Assembly: GCF_002941025.1 (NCBI RefSeq)
Contig: NZ_PTJS01000001.1
Coordinates: 1,116,001 to 1,180,000 of the forward strand
Direction of reading: 5' to 3'
Length of the DNA: 64,000 nt
Origin: Streptomyces sp. QL37
Lineage (GTDB): Bacteria; Actinomycetota; Actinomycetes; Streptomycetales; Streptomycetaceae
Shown: positions 1 to 7,884 of the stretch, one piece after another
Numbering within the stretch: the first letter of the stretch is position 1
Layout of the letters: each line of letters begins with the position of its first letter
Made by a program: the position numbers and the translations under genes
The notes under the pieces: model-generated
Seen by the model: only the letters and a program-made list of their open reading frames with translations
What the model was told of the DNA's origin: nothing
The model's database searches: none

Positions 1-403
1 GCACGCTGACGACGTCCGGGGTGATGCGGACCGTGTCGCCGTCCAGGTCGACGAGGCCGAGACCGCGGTCGGGGTCGACGTCGCGCAGGAACCCGGCGAC
101 CCCGCCGTCCGCGCCGGTGACCACCACGTCCCGCAGGGCCGCCTGCCACGCCGGGTCGGGCCAGACCTGGGCGAGCACGGCTGTGGGGACGGGCAACGAA
201 CGCACCATCCACTGCTCGACGTCGGTCAGGCACCGGCGTTCGTGCCGCTCCAGCCACTCGGTCAACTGCCGGAATCCGATGACCGCCGGGTCGTCCTTCA
301 ATCTGGCCGGAACGGACTTCAGCCGCCGGCCCTTCCCGTTGCGGCAGACCACCTTGCCCGCCTCCAGGGCGACTTCGTAGTCGCCCGCCGGAACCCACCC
401 CAT
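1..403 (-). CDS. DUF4132 family protein, N-terminal part (gene runs off the window)
   Basis: The reverse strand encodes an open 134-codon N-terminus beginning MGWVPAGDYEVALEAGK, followed by a run of charged and aromatic residues (RQLTEWLERHERR, then WMVRSLPVP). I recognise this as the start of the large cytoplasmic DUF4132 proteins of Streptomyces, whose function is unknown. The ATG at 403 is preceded by AAGGGGGAG at good spacing. Only the first part is in the window, so the usual long C-terminal domain cannot be checked. It is transcribed away from the metallophosphoesterase gene. Confidence 0.75.
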   Translation of the reverse strand, partial: MGWVPAGDYEVALEAGKVVCRNGKGRRLKSVPARLKDDPAVIGFRQLTEWLERHERRCLTDVEQWMVRSLPVPTAVLAQVWPDPAWQAALRDVVVTGADGGVAGFLRDVDPDRGLGLVDLDGDTVRITPDVVSV

Positions 404-659
404 GCGCTGTTCTCCCCCTTGTACGGACGGCCGCCGAACCGGCGGCACGCTGATGAGACCCGTCGACGGCAACGCACCGTGACGAGTGGGACAGACTCTA
501 GGCGGCCCCAGTGACAATCGGTTCGGGCGCCTCCGTTTCGCCGTACGGGCCCGAGCCCTGAGGTCATGGGCGAGTTCGCCGGCCGGAGCTCCGGCTCAGG
601 CCGGCAGGACGACCGGGTACAGTGCGCGCCGGCAGCCTGGTTCCTTGAGGAGGGGAAGC

Positions 660-1880
660 GTGACCGACACCGACGAAGCCCGATCCGCGGACGGTGCGGC
701 TCCTGCGGCCCGGCCGAGCCGACTGAGCCGCCTGATGCGCTTCATCCCTTTGATCGCCCCGATCCTGCTGTGGTCCGTGCCCTGCTGGGTGCTCCTGCAC
801 GCAGGCCAGCACTGGCCGCTCCCCGTGGCGCTGGGCGGCACCGCCCTCTTCGTCCTCGGTCTGGTCACCATGCCGCTCGCGATGGTGCGCGGCCACGGCC
901 GGCGCCAGCAGGACCGGGCGGCGATCGTCGGGGACACGCTCCTGGGGGCCGGCTGGATCCTGTTCACCTGGTCCGTCCTGTTCGGCGTCCTGCTGCGCCC
1001 CGCCCTGGCCGTGGCCGGCGTGGGCGACGGGCAGAGCCGGGCCCGGATCGTCACCTGGGCGGTGCTCGGTGTGGCCGCCGCGCTGCTCGCCTGGGGGTAC
1101 GCCGAGGCCCGCCGGGTGCCGCGGGTGCGCCGGCTCGACGTCCGACTCCCGCGCCTGGGAGCCGGCTTGGACGGCACCCGCGTGGTCCTCATCACCGACA
1201 CGCATTACGGCCCTCTCGACCGCGCCCGCTGGTCGGAGCGGGTCTGCGCGAAGGTCAACACGCTGGACGCCGACCTGGTCTGCCACACCGGCGACATCGC
1301 GGACGGCACGGCGCAACGCCGCCGCGCCCAAGCCGCTCCGCTGGGCACCGTGCGAGCCACCCGGGCACGGGTCTACGTCACCGGGAACCACGAGTACTAC
1401 AGCGAGGCCCAGGGCTGGGTCGACCTGATGGACGAGCTGGGCTGGGAGCCGCTGCGCAATCGTCACCTGCTGCTCGAACGCGGCGGCGACACCCTCGTGG
1501 TCGCCGGGGTGGATGACGTCACGGCGGAGTCCTCCGGCCTGGCGGGCCACCGCGCCCACCTCACCGGAGCCCTGGCCGGCGCCGATCCGGACCTGCCCGT
1601 CCTGCTCCTGGCCCACCAGCCCAAGTTCGTCGACCGGGCCGCGGCAGGCGGTGTCGACCTCCAGCTGTCGGGCCACACCCACGGCGGCCAGATCTGGCCC
1701 TTCCACCACCTGGTCCGCATCGACCAGCCCGCCCTCGCCGGCCTCAGCCGCCACGGCGCCCGCACCCTCCTCTACACCAGCCGCGGCACCGGTTTCTGGG
1801 GCCCGCCGTTCCGCGTCTTCGCTCCCAGCGAGATCACTCTGCTCGTGCTCCGCTCACCGCACCTGCCCACCTCGCCGTAG
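660..1880 (+). CDS. Membrane-anchored metallophosphoesterase (YkuE/YaeI type)
   Basis: A 406-residue protein. The first ~145 residues hold four hydrophobic helices, so the enzyme is membrane bound. The rest is a calcineurin-like phosphoesterase domain with the metal ligands in order: ITDTHYG, HTGDIADG, VTGNHEYY, LLAHQP and LSGHTHGGQIWPF. Family members hydrolyse phosphoesters, often lipid-linked, with two metal ions. The natural substrate cannot be told from sequence. GTG at 660 was chosen because GAGGAGGGGAAGC lies directly upstream; the in-frame extension further 5' lacks such a site. It converges with the hydrolase gene at 1917. Confidence 0.88.
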   Translation: MTDTDEARSADGAAPAARPSRLSRLMRFIPLIAPILLWSVPCWVLLHAGQHWPLPVALGGTALFVLGLVTMPLAMVRGHGRRQQDRAAIVGDTLLGAGWILFTWSVLFGVLLRPALAVAGVGDGQSRARIVTWAVLGVAAALLAWGYAEARRVPRVRRLDVRLPRLGAGLDGTRVVLITDTHYGPLDRARWSERVCAKVNTLDADLVCHTGDIADGTAQRRRAQAAPLGTVRATRARVYVTGNHEYYSEAQGWVDLMDELGWEPLRNRHLLLERGGDTLVVAGVDDVTAESSGLAGHRAHLTGALAGADPDLPVLLLAHQPKFVDRAAAGGVDLQLSGHTHGGQIWPFHHLVRIDQPALAGLSRHGARTLLYTSRGTGFWGPPFRVFAPSEITLLVLRSPHLPTSP

Positions 1881-1916
1881 ACCGGACGGGACGACGCGTC
1901 CGCCGGGAGCCGCTCT

Positions 1917-2801
1917 TCACCGCCCGGCGTCGGCGACCCACTCCGTGAAGCGTTCCAGCAGGCGCCTGCCTGTCGGGTTCTCTTCGGACAGGATCGTGAC
2001 CTGGAAGACGTGCGGCATCGCCTCGTACACCTCGACGGACACCCGGGTTCCGGCGTCGGAGGCAGCCTGCGCGAAACGCAGGGTGTCGTCCAGGAGCGCC
2101 TCCGCGGCGCCGACCGTGAACAGCAGCGGCGGAAGGCCGTCGAGGCTGCCGTGGATCGGCGACTGCGGTGCCAGGTCCGGCCGGGCGGCCCCCAGGTACT
2201 GGCCGATGAGCCGGGTGAGCAGCGCGCGGTCGACGCCTGAGTCGTGAGGGGCGTTGGCATCGATGGACGGGCTGGACAGGGTGAGGTCGGTGATCGCGGA
2301 GTTGGCGATGACGGCTGCCGGGAGGGCGGTGCCGGACTGCTTGAGGGCGAGCAGGGCGGACAACGCCAGCGTGGCCCCGGAGGACTCCGAGAAGACGACG
2401 ATCTTCGCAGCGGGCACCCCCTGGTCGAGCAGGCTCCGGTAGACGGCGACGACGTCGTCCAGCGGAGCCGGGTAGGGGTGGGCCGGGGCCAGGCGGTAGT
2501 GCACGACGAGCACGGGGCGGGCGGTCGCCCGGGAGAGCCGGTGGGCCGTCAGGTTCATCAGCTCCGGCATGCGGTGTTCGAATCCGCCCCCGTGGACGTA
2601 GAGCACCACGCCCTCCTCGACGGACGCCCCGGCCGCCCTCACCCAGACCGCGGTCACACCTCCGCTCCCGGGCAGCACCGGGTCCAGTTCGGCGTCATCC
2701 GGGAGCGTGAAGGACCGGCTCCCGAGACCGGCCAGCTCCTCCATGACCGCGGCGGCGGCTGTGGTGGGCTCGGGTTCGGCGGGGATACGTGTGATGTCCA
2801 T
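1917..2801 (-). CDS. Alpha/beta hydrolase, HSL-type esterase
   Basis: A 294-residue protein of the hormone-sensitive-lipase-like esterase family (alpha/beta hydrolase fold-3). It has the oxyanion-hole motif YVHGGGF near residue 73, a nucleophile elbow SESSG (a variant of GDSAG) and a late His in MPHVFQ, followed by LSEENPTGRRLLERF as in Streptomyces homologues. It probably hydrolyses small carboxylic esters in the cytoplasm. ATG at 2801 is chosen because the family fold begins shortly after it. The gene follows the end of the aldolase operon in the same direction, with 86 bp between, and may be a separate unit. Confidence 0.85.
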   Translation of the reverse strand: MDITRIPAEPEPTTAAAAVMEELAGLGSRSFTLPDDAELDPVLPGSGGVTAVWVRAAGASVEEGVVLYVHGGGFEHRMPELMNLTAHRLSRATARPVLVVHYRLAPAHPYPAPLDDVVAVYRSLLDQGVPAAKIVVFSESSGATLALSALLALKQSGTALPAAVIANSAITDLTLSSPSIDANAPHDSGVDRALLTRLIGQYLGAARPDLAPQSPIHGSLDGLPPLLFTVGAAEALLDDTLRFAQAASDAGTRVSVEVYEAMPHVFQVTILSEENPTGRRLLERFTEWVADAGR

Positions 2802-2887
2802 GATCAGAGAGCTATCAGCTGGCCATGGGGCACGGCAACACAATTCGGTGACGCCGGTCGCGCCTTCGCAGGGCGCCGGGCCGCTCA

Positions 2888-3508
2888 TCACGCATGGAGC
2901 GACGCGCGCAGCCGGGCGACGTTGGCCTGGACGTCTCCGCCCCGGTAGAGGTCGCTGCCGACGCTGGCGGTGAAGGCGCCGGCGGCCAGCCAGTCGGCTG
3001 CGGTGTCCACCGTCACCCCGCCGGTGGCCATGATGCGGGCGCCGGGGAGCACGGCCAGCAGCGACTTGAGGTAGGCGAGTCCGCCGACGTGCGCGGGGAA
3101 GAGCTTGGCCACCCCCCGGTCCGCGGCCGCACGCAGCTCGGTGGGGGTCAGACCGCCCTCCACGAAGAGCCGGTCCGCCGCGTCGGCCACGGGCCGCACC
3201 TCGGGCACCTGGAAGGGGCTGACGAGGAAGCGGGCTCCAGCGGTGAGCGCCTGTTCGGCGATGTGCGTCGACGTGACGGTGCCGAGGCCGACCATGGCTT
3301 CGGGGTGGTCGGCGGTCCATCCGGCCACCAGCCCCTCCCAGCCCGGTGTGGTGGCGGTGAACTCGAAGGTGGTGATTCCGGCCGTCAGGAGTTCACGGGC
3401 GACCGCGTCGGCCGCATCGGCGTCGGCGGCCCGGACGGTCGGCACGATGCGGGCTGTGCGCAGATGCTCGATGACAGCACGTACGGCGGGGGTCAGTTGT
3501 GTGGACAC
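2888..3508 (-). CDS. KDPG/KHG-type aldolase (DgaF-like), last gene of the DUF4310-4312 operon
   Basis: A 206-residue class I aldolase of the 2-keto-3-deoxy-6-phosphogluconate family. The Schiff-base lysine is K135 in VAKLFPA and the catalytic glutamate is E49 in TTFEFTATTPG; GLGTVTS and FLVSPF are also conserved. The arginine that usually follows the Glu motif in Eda (TLRT) is missing, which suggests a different substrate from KDPG. In Salmonella, DgaF splits KDGP after DgaE, and the same pairing occurs here. GTG at 3508 has AGAGGGA upstream. It lies 11 bp downstream of the HPr gene, so it is almost certainly co-transcribed. Confidence 0.85.
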   Translation of the reverse strand: MSTQLTPAVRAVIEHLRTARIVPTVRAADADAADAVARELLTAGITTFEFTATTPGWEGLVAGWTADHPEAMVGLGTVTSTHIAEQALTAGARFLVSPFQVPEVRPVADAADRLFVEGGLTPTELRAAADRGVAKLFPAHVGGLAYLKSLLAVLPGARIMATGGVTVDTAADWLAAGAFTASVGSDLYRGGDVQANVARLRASLHA

Positions 3509-3519
3509 GGGTGTCCCTC

Positions 3520-3867
3520 TCAGGCGGGGGGCGGCGCGGCGATGGCGGCGAGGGCGTCGACGACCTCGGCGCCGTCCGCGCCGCGGGCCCGGATCACGAT
3601 CTCGTCGCCGCAGCGGATGTTGAGGGTCATCAGCGACAGGACGCTGCGGGCGGAGACCTCGCGGCCCGCGCCGGGCCGGTCGGCGGGTTCGGGTGACCGC
3701 GCCACGGTCACCTCGCCCTCGTAACGTGCCGCGGTCTGTGCGAAGAGCGCTGCGGGGCGGGCGTGCAGGCCCGCTTTCTCGGTCACGACGAGTCGGCGTT
3801 CTACGGTAGGGATGTCCTGCTCCTCGGTGTAGTACGTGTTCAGGGGCGCGCGTGGGGCGTCGGTCAT
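3520..3867 (-). CDS. HPr-family phosphocarrier protein embedded in the catabolic operon
   Basis: A 115-residue HPr-like protein. The phosphoacceptor site is intact: H35 in AGLHARPAALF corresponds to HPr His15. A serine at the HPr Ser46 position is present (S75 in VSARSVLSLM). It differs from standard ~88-residue HPr by a ~22-residue N-terminal tail and an insert rich in Pro and Arg (about residues 58-70). General PTS HPr genes are normally not inside a catabolic operon, so this one may be dedicated to the local PRD protein or transporter. Its start overlaps the end of the DgaE-like gene (ATGA). Confidence 0.85.
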   Translation of the reverse strand: MTDAPRAPLNTYYTEEQDIPTVERRLVVTEKAGLHARPAALFAQTAARYEGEVTVARSPEPADRPGAGREVSARSVLSLMTLNIRCGDEIVIRARGADGAEVVDALAAIAAPPPA

Positions 3868-4964
3868 CCGGCGCCGAGTATCGAGGCGAACCGGTGCACC
3901 AACTGCTCCTCCTCCTCGGCGGTGACGGGACGGGGGTCGACCGACAGGCGCCCGGTGCCGGCCTGGTGGTCACGCAGGTAGACCGGCGGCGCTCCCCCGG
4001 CCAGTTCCCCGGCCAGCGTCCGCGCGTCCCGCCCGGCTTCGGCGGCGTCGACCGTCAGGACGGCGCGGTGGATGTTGCGTCCGGCTTCGTCCTGTTCCAC
4101 AGACCCGGTGATCCCGGGCAGAGTGCCGAGCCTCTCGGCGAGCCGGGCCATCCGTGCCCGGCCACCGTCGCCCGCGCGGTCGACTCCGTACTGTCGGAGT
4201 GCTTGCAGCAGCCCGGCCACGGTCTCCTTGCCGACCTTCATCGGCCGTGCGATGCCGCCGTACTGGGCACGGCACGCCTCGATCAGGGGGGCCTTACCGC
4301 AGACGAACCCGGAGGTCGGTCCGCCGATCGCCTTGCCTCCGCTGAACACCACCAGGTCGGCCCCGGCGGCCGGCCAGCGCCGCAGGTCGTCCTCGGCCGC
4401 GGCGTCGACGATGACCGGGATGCCGTGCCGCCTCCCGACCGCGATCATGTCCGCGAGGGAGAGCTGGCCCTTGTGCACCGTGTGGTGCGACTGGATGAAC
4501 AGCAGGGCCGCGGTGCGCTCGCCGACCGCCCCCTCGAGATGCGCGGGGCTCACCTTGTTCACGGAACCGACCTCGACGGCCCGGCCACCGCCGAGGGCGA
4601 TCATCTGTCGTACCGGGGCCCCGAAGTTGACGGAGTGCCCCTTCATCAGGACCACTTCGTCGGGCCGTCCGCCGGCGTCCGGCAGCGCTTCGACGCGGGC
4701 GGGATCCGTGCCCGCGATCACCGCCGCGACGGCTATGGCCACGCCGGAGGCCGCACCCGTCGTGGGGCAGCCGTCCTCGGCGCCGGTGGCAGTGGCGATC
4801 ACCCGGCCGGCTGCTCGCAGCAGGTCGTCCATCACCACATGGCTGCGGGCGGCTTCGCCCATGGCGGCCACGACGGCGTCGTCCAGGACGCTGCCTCCCA
4901 GAGCGGTCATCTTTCCGCTGGCGTTGATCGCGGGCTGTAGTCCCAGGTCTTCGTACACACCCAT
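3864..4964 (-). CDS. DgaE family PLP-dependent ammonia-lyase
   Basis: A 366-residue fold-type I PLP enzyme of the SelA/DgaE group. K211 in VVFSGGKAIGGPTSG is the expected Schiff-base lysine and D187 in VIVDAAAE the pyridine-nitrogen partner. In Salmonella, DgaE converts D-glucosaminate-6-phosphate to 2-keto-3-deoxygluconate-6-phosphate and ammonia. Here the adjacent aldolase would take the keto-deoxy product, though the true substrate is not known. ATG at 4964 follows GAGGAG at 9 bases. A 93-bp gap separates it from the membrane genes upstream; the HPr gene overlaps its stop codon. Confidence 0.83.
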   Translation of the reverse strand: MGVYEDLGLQPAINASGKMTALGGSVLDDAVVAAMGEAARSHVVMDDLLRAAGRVIATATGAEDGCPTTGAASGVAIAVAAVIAGTDPARVEALPDAGGRPDEVVLMKGHSVNFGAPVRQMIALGGGRAVEVGSVNKVSPAHLEGAVGERTAALLFIQSHHTVHKGQLSLADMIAVGRRHGIPVIVDAAAEDDLRRWPAAGADLVVFSGGKAIGGPTSGFVCGKAPLIEACRAQYGGIARPMKVGKETVAGLLQALRQYGVDRAGDGGRARMARLAERLGTLPGITGSVEQDEAGRNIHRAVLTVDAAEAGRDARTLAGELAGGAPPVYLRDHQAGTGRLSVDPRPVTAEEEEQLVHRFASILGAG

Positions 4965-5057
4965 GGCGGGCGGCTCCTCGGGGTCGGTCGTGCGGGGTGT
5001 CGTGCGGCCTGTTGCGCGCACCGGCGTGCGCGTCGGCTTTTCAGAAGGGCGGGCAGG

Positions 5058-5771
5058 TCACTCGCCGGTGAGAGGGAAGAAGAGCCCCGCCGCCATCGCG
5101 CCGAGGATGGCGCCGCCGGTCAGCGGCTTCTTCCACCAGTAGAAGAGGATGGCTCCGAGGGTCGATCCGAGGCCGACGGGGATCGAGGCGGTCGCGGCGG
5201 CGAGGATGACGAGAGGGCCCAGGTAGCGCCCGGCCGAGTTACCGGCACCCATCATCACGTCCGCGCCGAACGTCGAGCCGGCGTTAGCCGAGTTGACGGT
5301 CACCCGGCGGATCACCAGGACCAGCCAGCCGATGGCCAGGCCGATGACGGCGCCGGTCGGCAGGGCGACCCAGAAGTGTTCGAGCGGGGCGGTTATCCCA
5401 CCCGCCAGGAGCATGGCCGGGATGCCGATGCCGACACCGGTCTGGAGCGAACCGCCGATGTCGAGGATGCCGACCATCGGGGCCTCGATGATCCTGGCGA
5501 ACAGGAATCCCGCTCCGAAGGCCGCGGCAGCGCCGTAACTCCCGTTCTCCATACCGGCCTTGAGGAGCGCCACCACCGCCACCTCGTTGAACACACCGGT
5601 CTGGTACGTGTAGTAGAGGTGGGTCCCGGCGAAGATGCCCGACGCGAGGGCGGCGACGAAGAAGGGGAAGGCGAATTCGGAGAGCCAGAAGCCGCCCTCC
5701 CACGGTTTGGGGTGCCGGCCGGCCTTGCCGTTCCGGGGGTCGTCACTGATTCCGATGTCGGTGGTGCTCAC
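5058..5771 (-). CDS. DUF4310 family membrane protein (putative transporter subunit)
   Basis: A 237-residue polytopic membrane protein. After a ~40-residue polar N-terminus it has about six hydrophobic segments with many Gly and Ala, and the pattern GWLVLVIRRVTVNS in the middle. I assign it to DUF4310, a family found next to DUF4311, DUF4312 and SFCGS proteins. Together they look like the membrane part of an uncharacterised uptake system, but no transport activity is known to me. GTG at 5771 has GAGAGAGG upstream and lies 13 bp after the DUF4311 stop. Confidence 0.78.
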   Translation of the reverse strand: MSTTDIGISDDPRNGKAGRHPKPWEGGFWLSEFAFPFFVAALASGIFAGTHLYYTYQTGVFNEVAVVALLKAGMENGSYGAAAAFGAGFLFARIIEAPMVGILDIGGSLQTGVGIGIPAMLLAGGITAPLEHFWVALPTGAVIGLAIGWLVLVIRRVTVNSANAGSTFGADVMMGAGNSAGRYLGPLVILAAATASIPVGLGSTLGAILFYWWKKPLTGGAILGAMAAGLFFPLTGE

Positions 5772-5784
5772 GTCACTGCCTCTC

Positions 5785-6573
5785 TCACTGTCCGGTGGTG
5801 CCGGTCGTCTCGTGCAACTGGTTCAGCCAGCCAGGAACGGTGATCTTCATTTCCTGGAGCAGTTGCATGTCGACGCCGCGCAGGAAGGCGCTGACCAGGA
5901 AGAGCACGATGACGGCTGTGGTCAGGCTCTTGGTGACGCGGTTCCAGCCCATGTCGTCGAGGCCCTTGCCGACGACGATGCCGAGCACGATGCCGGGGAC
6001 CGCGTTGCCCATGACGATGTGGGCCAGGCCGCCCAGGACCGTGCCCCAGGCCCCGGTCCGCCGGCCGGCGTCGATGGCGGCCATCCAGAAGATGATCGGC
6101 ATGACGGGGTTGAGCAGCCATTCGGAGGCGGGCCCGAGCACCTGGGCGGCGACGCTCTGCAGTGAGTGCGGGATGGCCGCGGCTGTGGTGTTGAGGACGG
6201 AGATCAGGACGATGCCGACGCCCATGCCGGTGAAGGCCATCCGCCGCGGGTTGTGCAGGGTCTCGGCGAGGTCGCGGTTCTTGATCATGGAGACCGATGC
6301 CGCCCAGTGCGGCAGGATCCGGTGGTCGACGTCACCGGAGAGCGCGCCGGCGCCGACGGTACTGGCCCAGGCGTTGAAGAAGAAGCCGAATCCGAAGGAG
6401 AAGTGTGCGATCGGGTCGTTCTCGCAGGCGTTGAGCTCGCCGAGCGTGCGGAAGGCGCCCATTCCCTGGGCGTTGGGCGCGTGGAACATACGGGCGACAC
6501 CGGCGCCGGCGCCGAATCCGACGAGCGCCCCGATGACGATCGACTCGAGCAGGATGGTGAGTGTTTCGTTCAT
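5785..6573 (-). CDS. DUF4311 family membrane protein (putative transporter subunit)
   Basis: A 262-residue membrane protein with a Gly-rich first helix (ALVGFGAGAGVARMF), a conserved polar stretch (GELNACENDPIAHFSFG) and further helices towards the C-terminus. It matches DUF4311, the usual partner of DUF4310. ATG at 6573 fits homologue N-termini (MNETLTILLESIVIG); an in-frame GTG 12 bases upstream is possible. Neither start has a strong ribosome site. A 137-bp gap before it is the largest inside the operon and holds a small hairpin (CCCTC-GAAT-GAGGG, 6605-6618). Confidence 0.78.
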   Translation of the reverse strand: MNETLTILLESIVIGALVGFGAGAGVARMFHAPNAQGMGAFRTLGELNACENDPIAHFSFGFGFFFNAWASTVGAGALSGDVDHRILPHWAASVSMIKNRDLAETLHNPRRMAFTGMGVGIVLISVLNTTAAAIPHSLQSVAAQVLGPASEWLLNPVMPIIFWMAAIDAGRRTGAWGTVLGGLAHIVMGNAVPGIVLGIVVGKGLDDMGWNRVTKSLTTAVIVLFLVSAFLRGVDMQLLQEMKITVPGWLNQLHETTGTTGQ

Positions 6574-6710
6574 GGGTGGGTCCACTTCAATGGGACATCA
6601 GGGCCCTCGAATGAGGGTTTTGAGGCATGGGGGTACCCACGACCGGCGGTTGCGCCGAAGAGCGGAACCGGATCCGCCGGGCCGGTGACTGCCGGGAGTG
6701 GCCGGGCCCC

Positions 6711-7046
6711 CTACCTCAGCTGCAGCAGGTGCTGCGTCGCGCTCAGCTTTTCCTCCCGCACGGCGAAGTCCACGCTGTCGAGGTCGAGCGAGGTGACACG
6801 CACCCGTACGCGCACGGTGATCTCGAAGTGGACCCGCTTCCTGGCGAACAGCACCCCGAGGAAACGTTCCGTCCTTCGGTGCTCGGCGGCCGAGAGCACG
6901 TCCAGCGCCACGGGTTCGACCCGGAACGCGAGTCCGCCGCCCTTGCCGGTCGCGGCGGACTGCACCTGGCGCATGGCCGCTCCGAAGGCCCGCTCCTTCG
7001 TCGGCCCCGTACCGGTCAGCCGAAGCGTGTGCTCCGTGGTGTCCAT
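6711..7046 (-). CDS. DUF4312 family small cytosolic protein
   Basis: A 111-residue soluble protein with mixed alpha/beta character and a basic, Arg-rich strand region (FEITVRVRVRVTSLDLDSV). I assign it to DUF4312, which travels with DUF4310, DUF4311 and SFCGS genes. Its role is unknown; a cytosolic component of the putative transporter is the natural guess. The ATG overlaps the last base of the SFCGS gene's stop codon (TGATG), so translation is likely coupled. Confidence 0.75.
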   Translation of the reverse strand: MDTTEHTLRLTGTGPTKERAFGAAMRQVQSAATGKGGGLAFRVEPVALDVLSAAEHRRTERFLGVLFARKRVHFEITVRVRVRVTSLDLDSVDFAVREEKLSATQHLLQLR

Positions 7047-7426
7047 CAGGCGCCTCCCGCCTCGCGGTCCAGCTCCGCCTGGAGCGCCTGGGCGATCTTG
7101 AAGCCGAGCTCCTCCGTGTCGAGGAACCCGAAACCGAGGACGCGCTTGCCCTGCCGGATCGCCGTGACCCCCGCTTCGGCGGTGCGCATGCCGAACTCGA
7201 TGCTGTGCCCGTACTTCGCCTTGGCGGTCACCGCACCGGCCCCGCCGCTGCCGCAGAAGCTGAGACCGAGGACGGCGCCTTCCGCCGCCATCACGTCACC
7301 GACCTTCATGTCGGCGCCCGGGCCCGCTATCAGGACGGGTTCGAGTCCGGCCTTGCGGACACCCTCGGCGACCGCCTGGCCCTTGCCGAGCCGGTTGCCG
7401 ATGACGATCTTCACAGTGTCTGACAT
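7046..7426 (-). CDS. Glycine-rich SFCGS family protein
   Basis: A 126-residue protein carrying the family signature SFCGSGGAG (residues 56-64), then KYGHSIEFGMRTAEAG. The N-terminus (KIVIGNRLGKGQAVAEGV) looks like the first strand-loop-helix of a Rossmann-like or PTS IIB-like fold. The function is unknown. The conserved Cys58 in a Gly/Ser loop could be an acceptor residue, but this is inference. ATG at 7426 has AGGAAAG upstream. It lies 47 bp after the PRD gene and overlaps the DUF4312 start. Confidence 0.8.
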   Translation of the reverse strand: MSDTVKIVIGNRLGKGQAVAEGVRKAGLEPVLIAGPGADMKVGDVMAAEGAVLGLSFCGSGGAGAVTAKAKYGHSIEFGMRTAEAGVTAIRQGKRVLGFGFLDTEELGFKIAQALQAELDREAGGA

Positions 7427-7473
7427 GGTCTTCTTTCCTGTCGGGTTGACGGTTTGTCACGGTCGGCGCGCGC

Positions 7474-7884
7474 TCATACGCGGTGGCCCGGAGGCGACGA
7501 GCCCTCCTGGAGAGCCGCCTCGAAGTGCAGGGTGAGAAGCAGCACCTCCGGATCGGTGACGGTGTGCCCCCGATCGGCGCAGAAGGCGGTGAGCAGGGCC
7601 CGGACCCCCGCGAACTGCTCATCGCCCACCTCCTCGTACAGGCCCCGGTCGAGCACCGGCGGATATTCGTGTGCGTGTACCCGCCGTACGAAGGCGAGGC
7701 CGTGGGCGGCCAGAGCCAGCCGGCGGACGTCGTTCATGGGGATACCCCGGGCGTCGGCGTAGCGGTCGGCGGCGGTGAGCAGCTCCCGCACGTCAGCGGC
7801 TTCCGCTTCCCCGATGTCCGTGTCCTCGGACAGCAGGGTGAGCACCCGGTGCGCAGGGGTGGAGCTGTGGGGGGTGCCGGTCAT
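7474..7884 (-). CDS. PRD-domain protein (stand-alone PTS regulation domain)
   Basis: A 136-residue helical protein that looks like a single PRD domain without an RNA- or DNA-binding domain. The two histidines typical of PRDs are in place: H61 in LALAAHGLAFVRR and H120 in LLLTLHFEAAL. In antiterminators and activators, PRDs are phosphorylated by HPr or EIIB. Finding one in the same operon as an HPr gene is suggestive of a phosphorelay. Its ATG overlaps the stop of the amidohydrolase gene (ATGA). I infer the family from motif pattern and from the known gene neighbourhood. Confidence 0.72.
   Translation of the reverse strand: MTGTPHSSTPAHRVLTLLSEDTDIGEAEAADVRELLTAADRYADARGIPMNDVRRLALAAHGLAFVRRVHAHEYPPVLDRGLYEEVGDEQFAGVRALLTAFCADRGHTVTDPEVLLLTLHFEAALQEGSSPPGHRV

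Noticed and set aside
6574..6710. Internal promoter or riboswitch in the 137-bp gap between DUF4312 and DUF4311
   Set aside because: Only a 5-bp hairpin is evident and no known riboswitch pattern was found. An internal promoter is possible but not supported.
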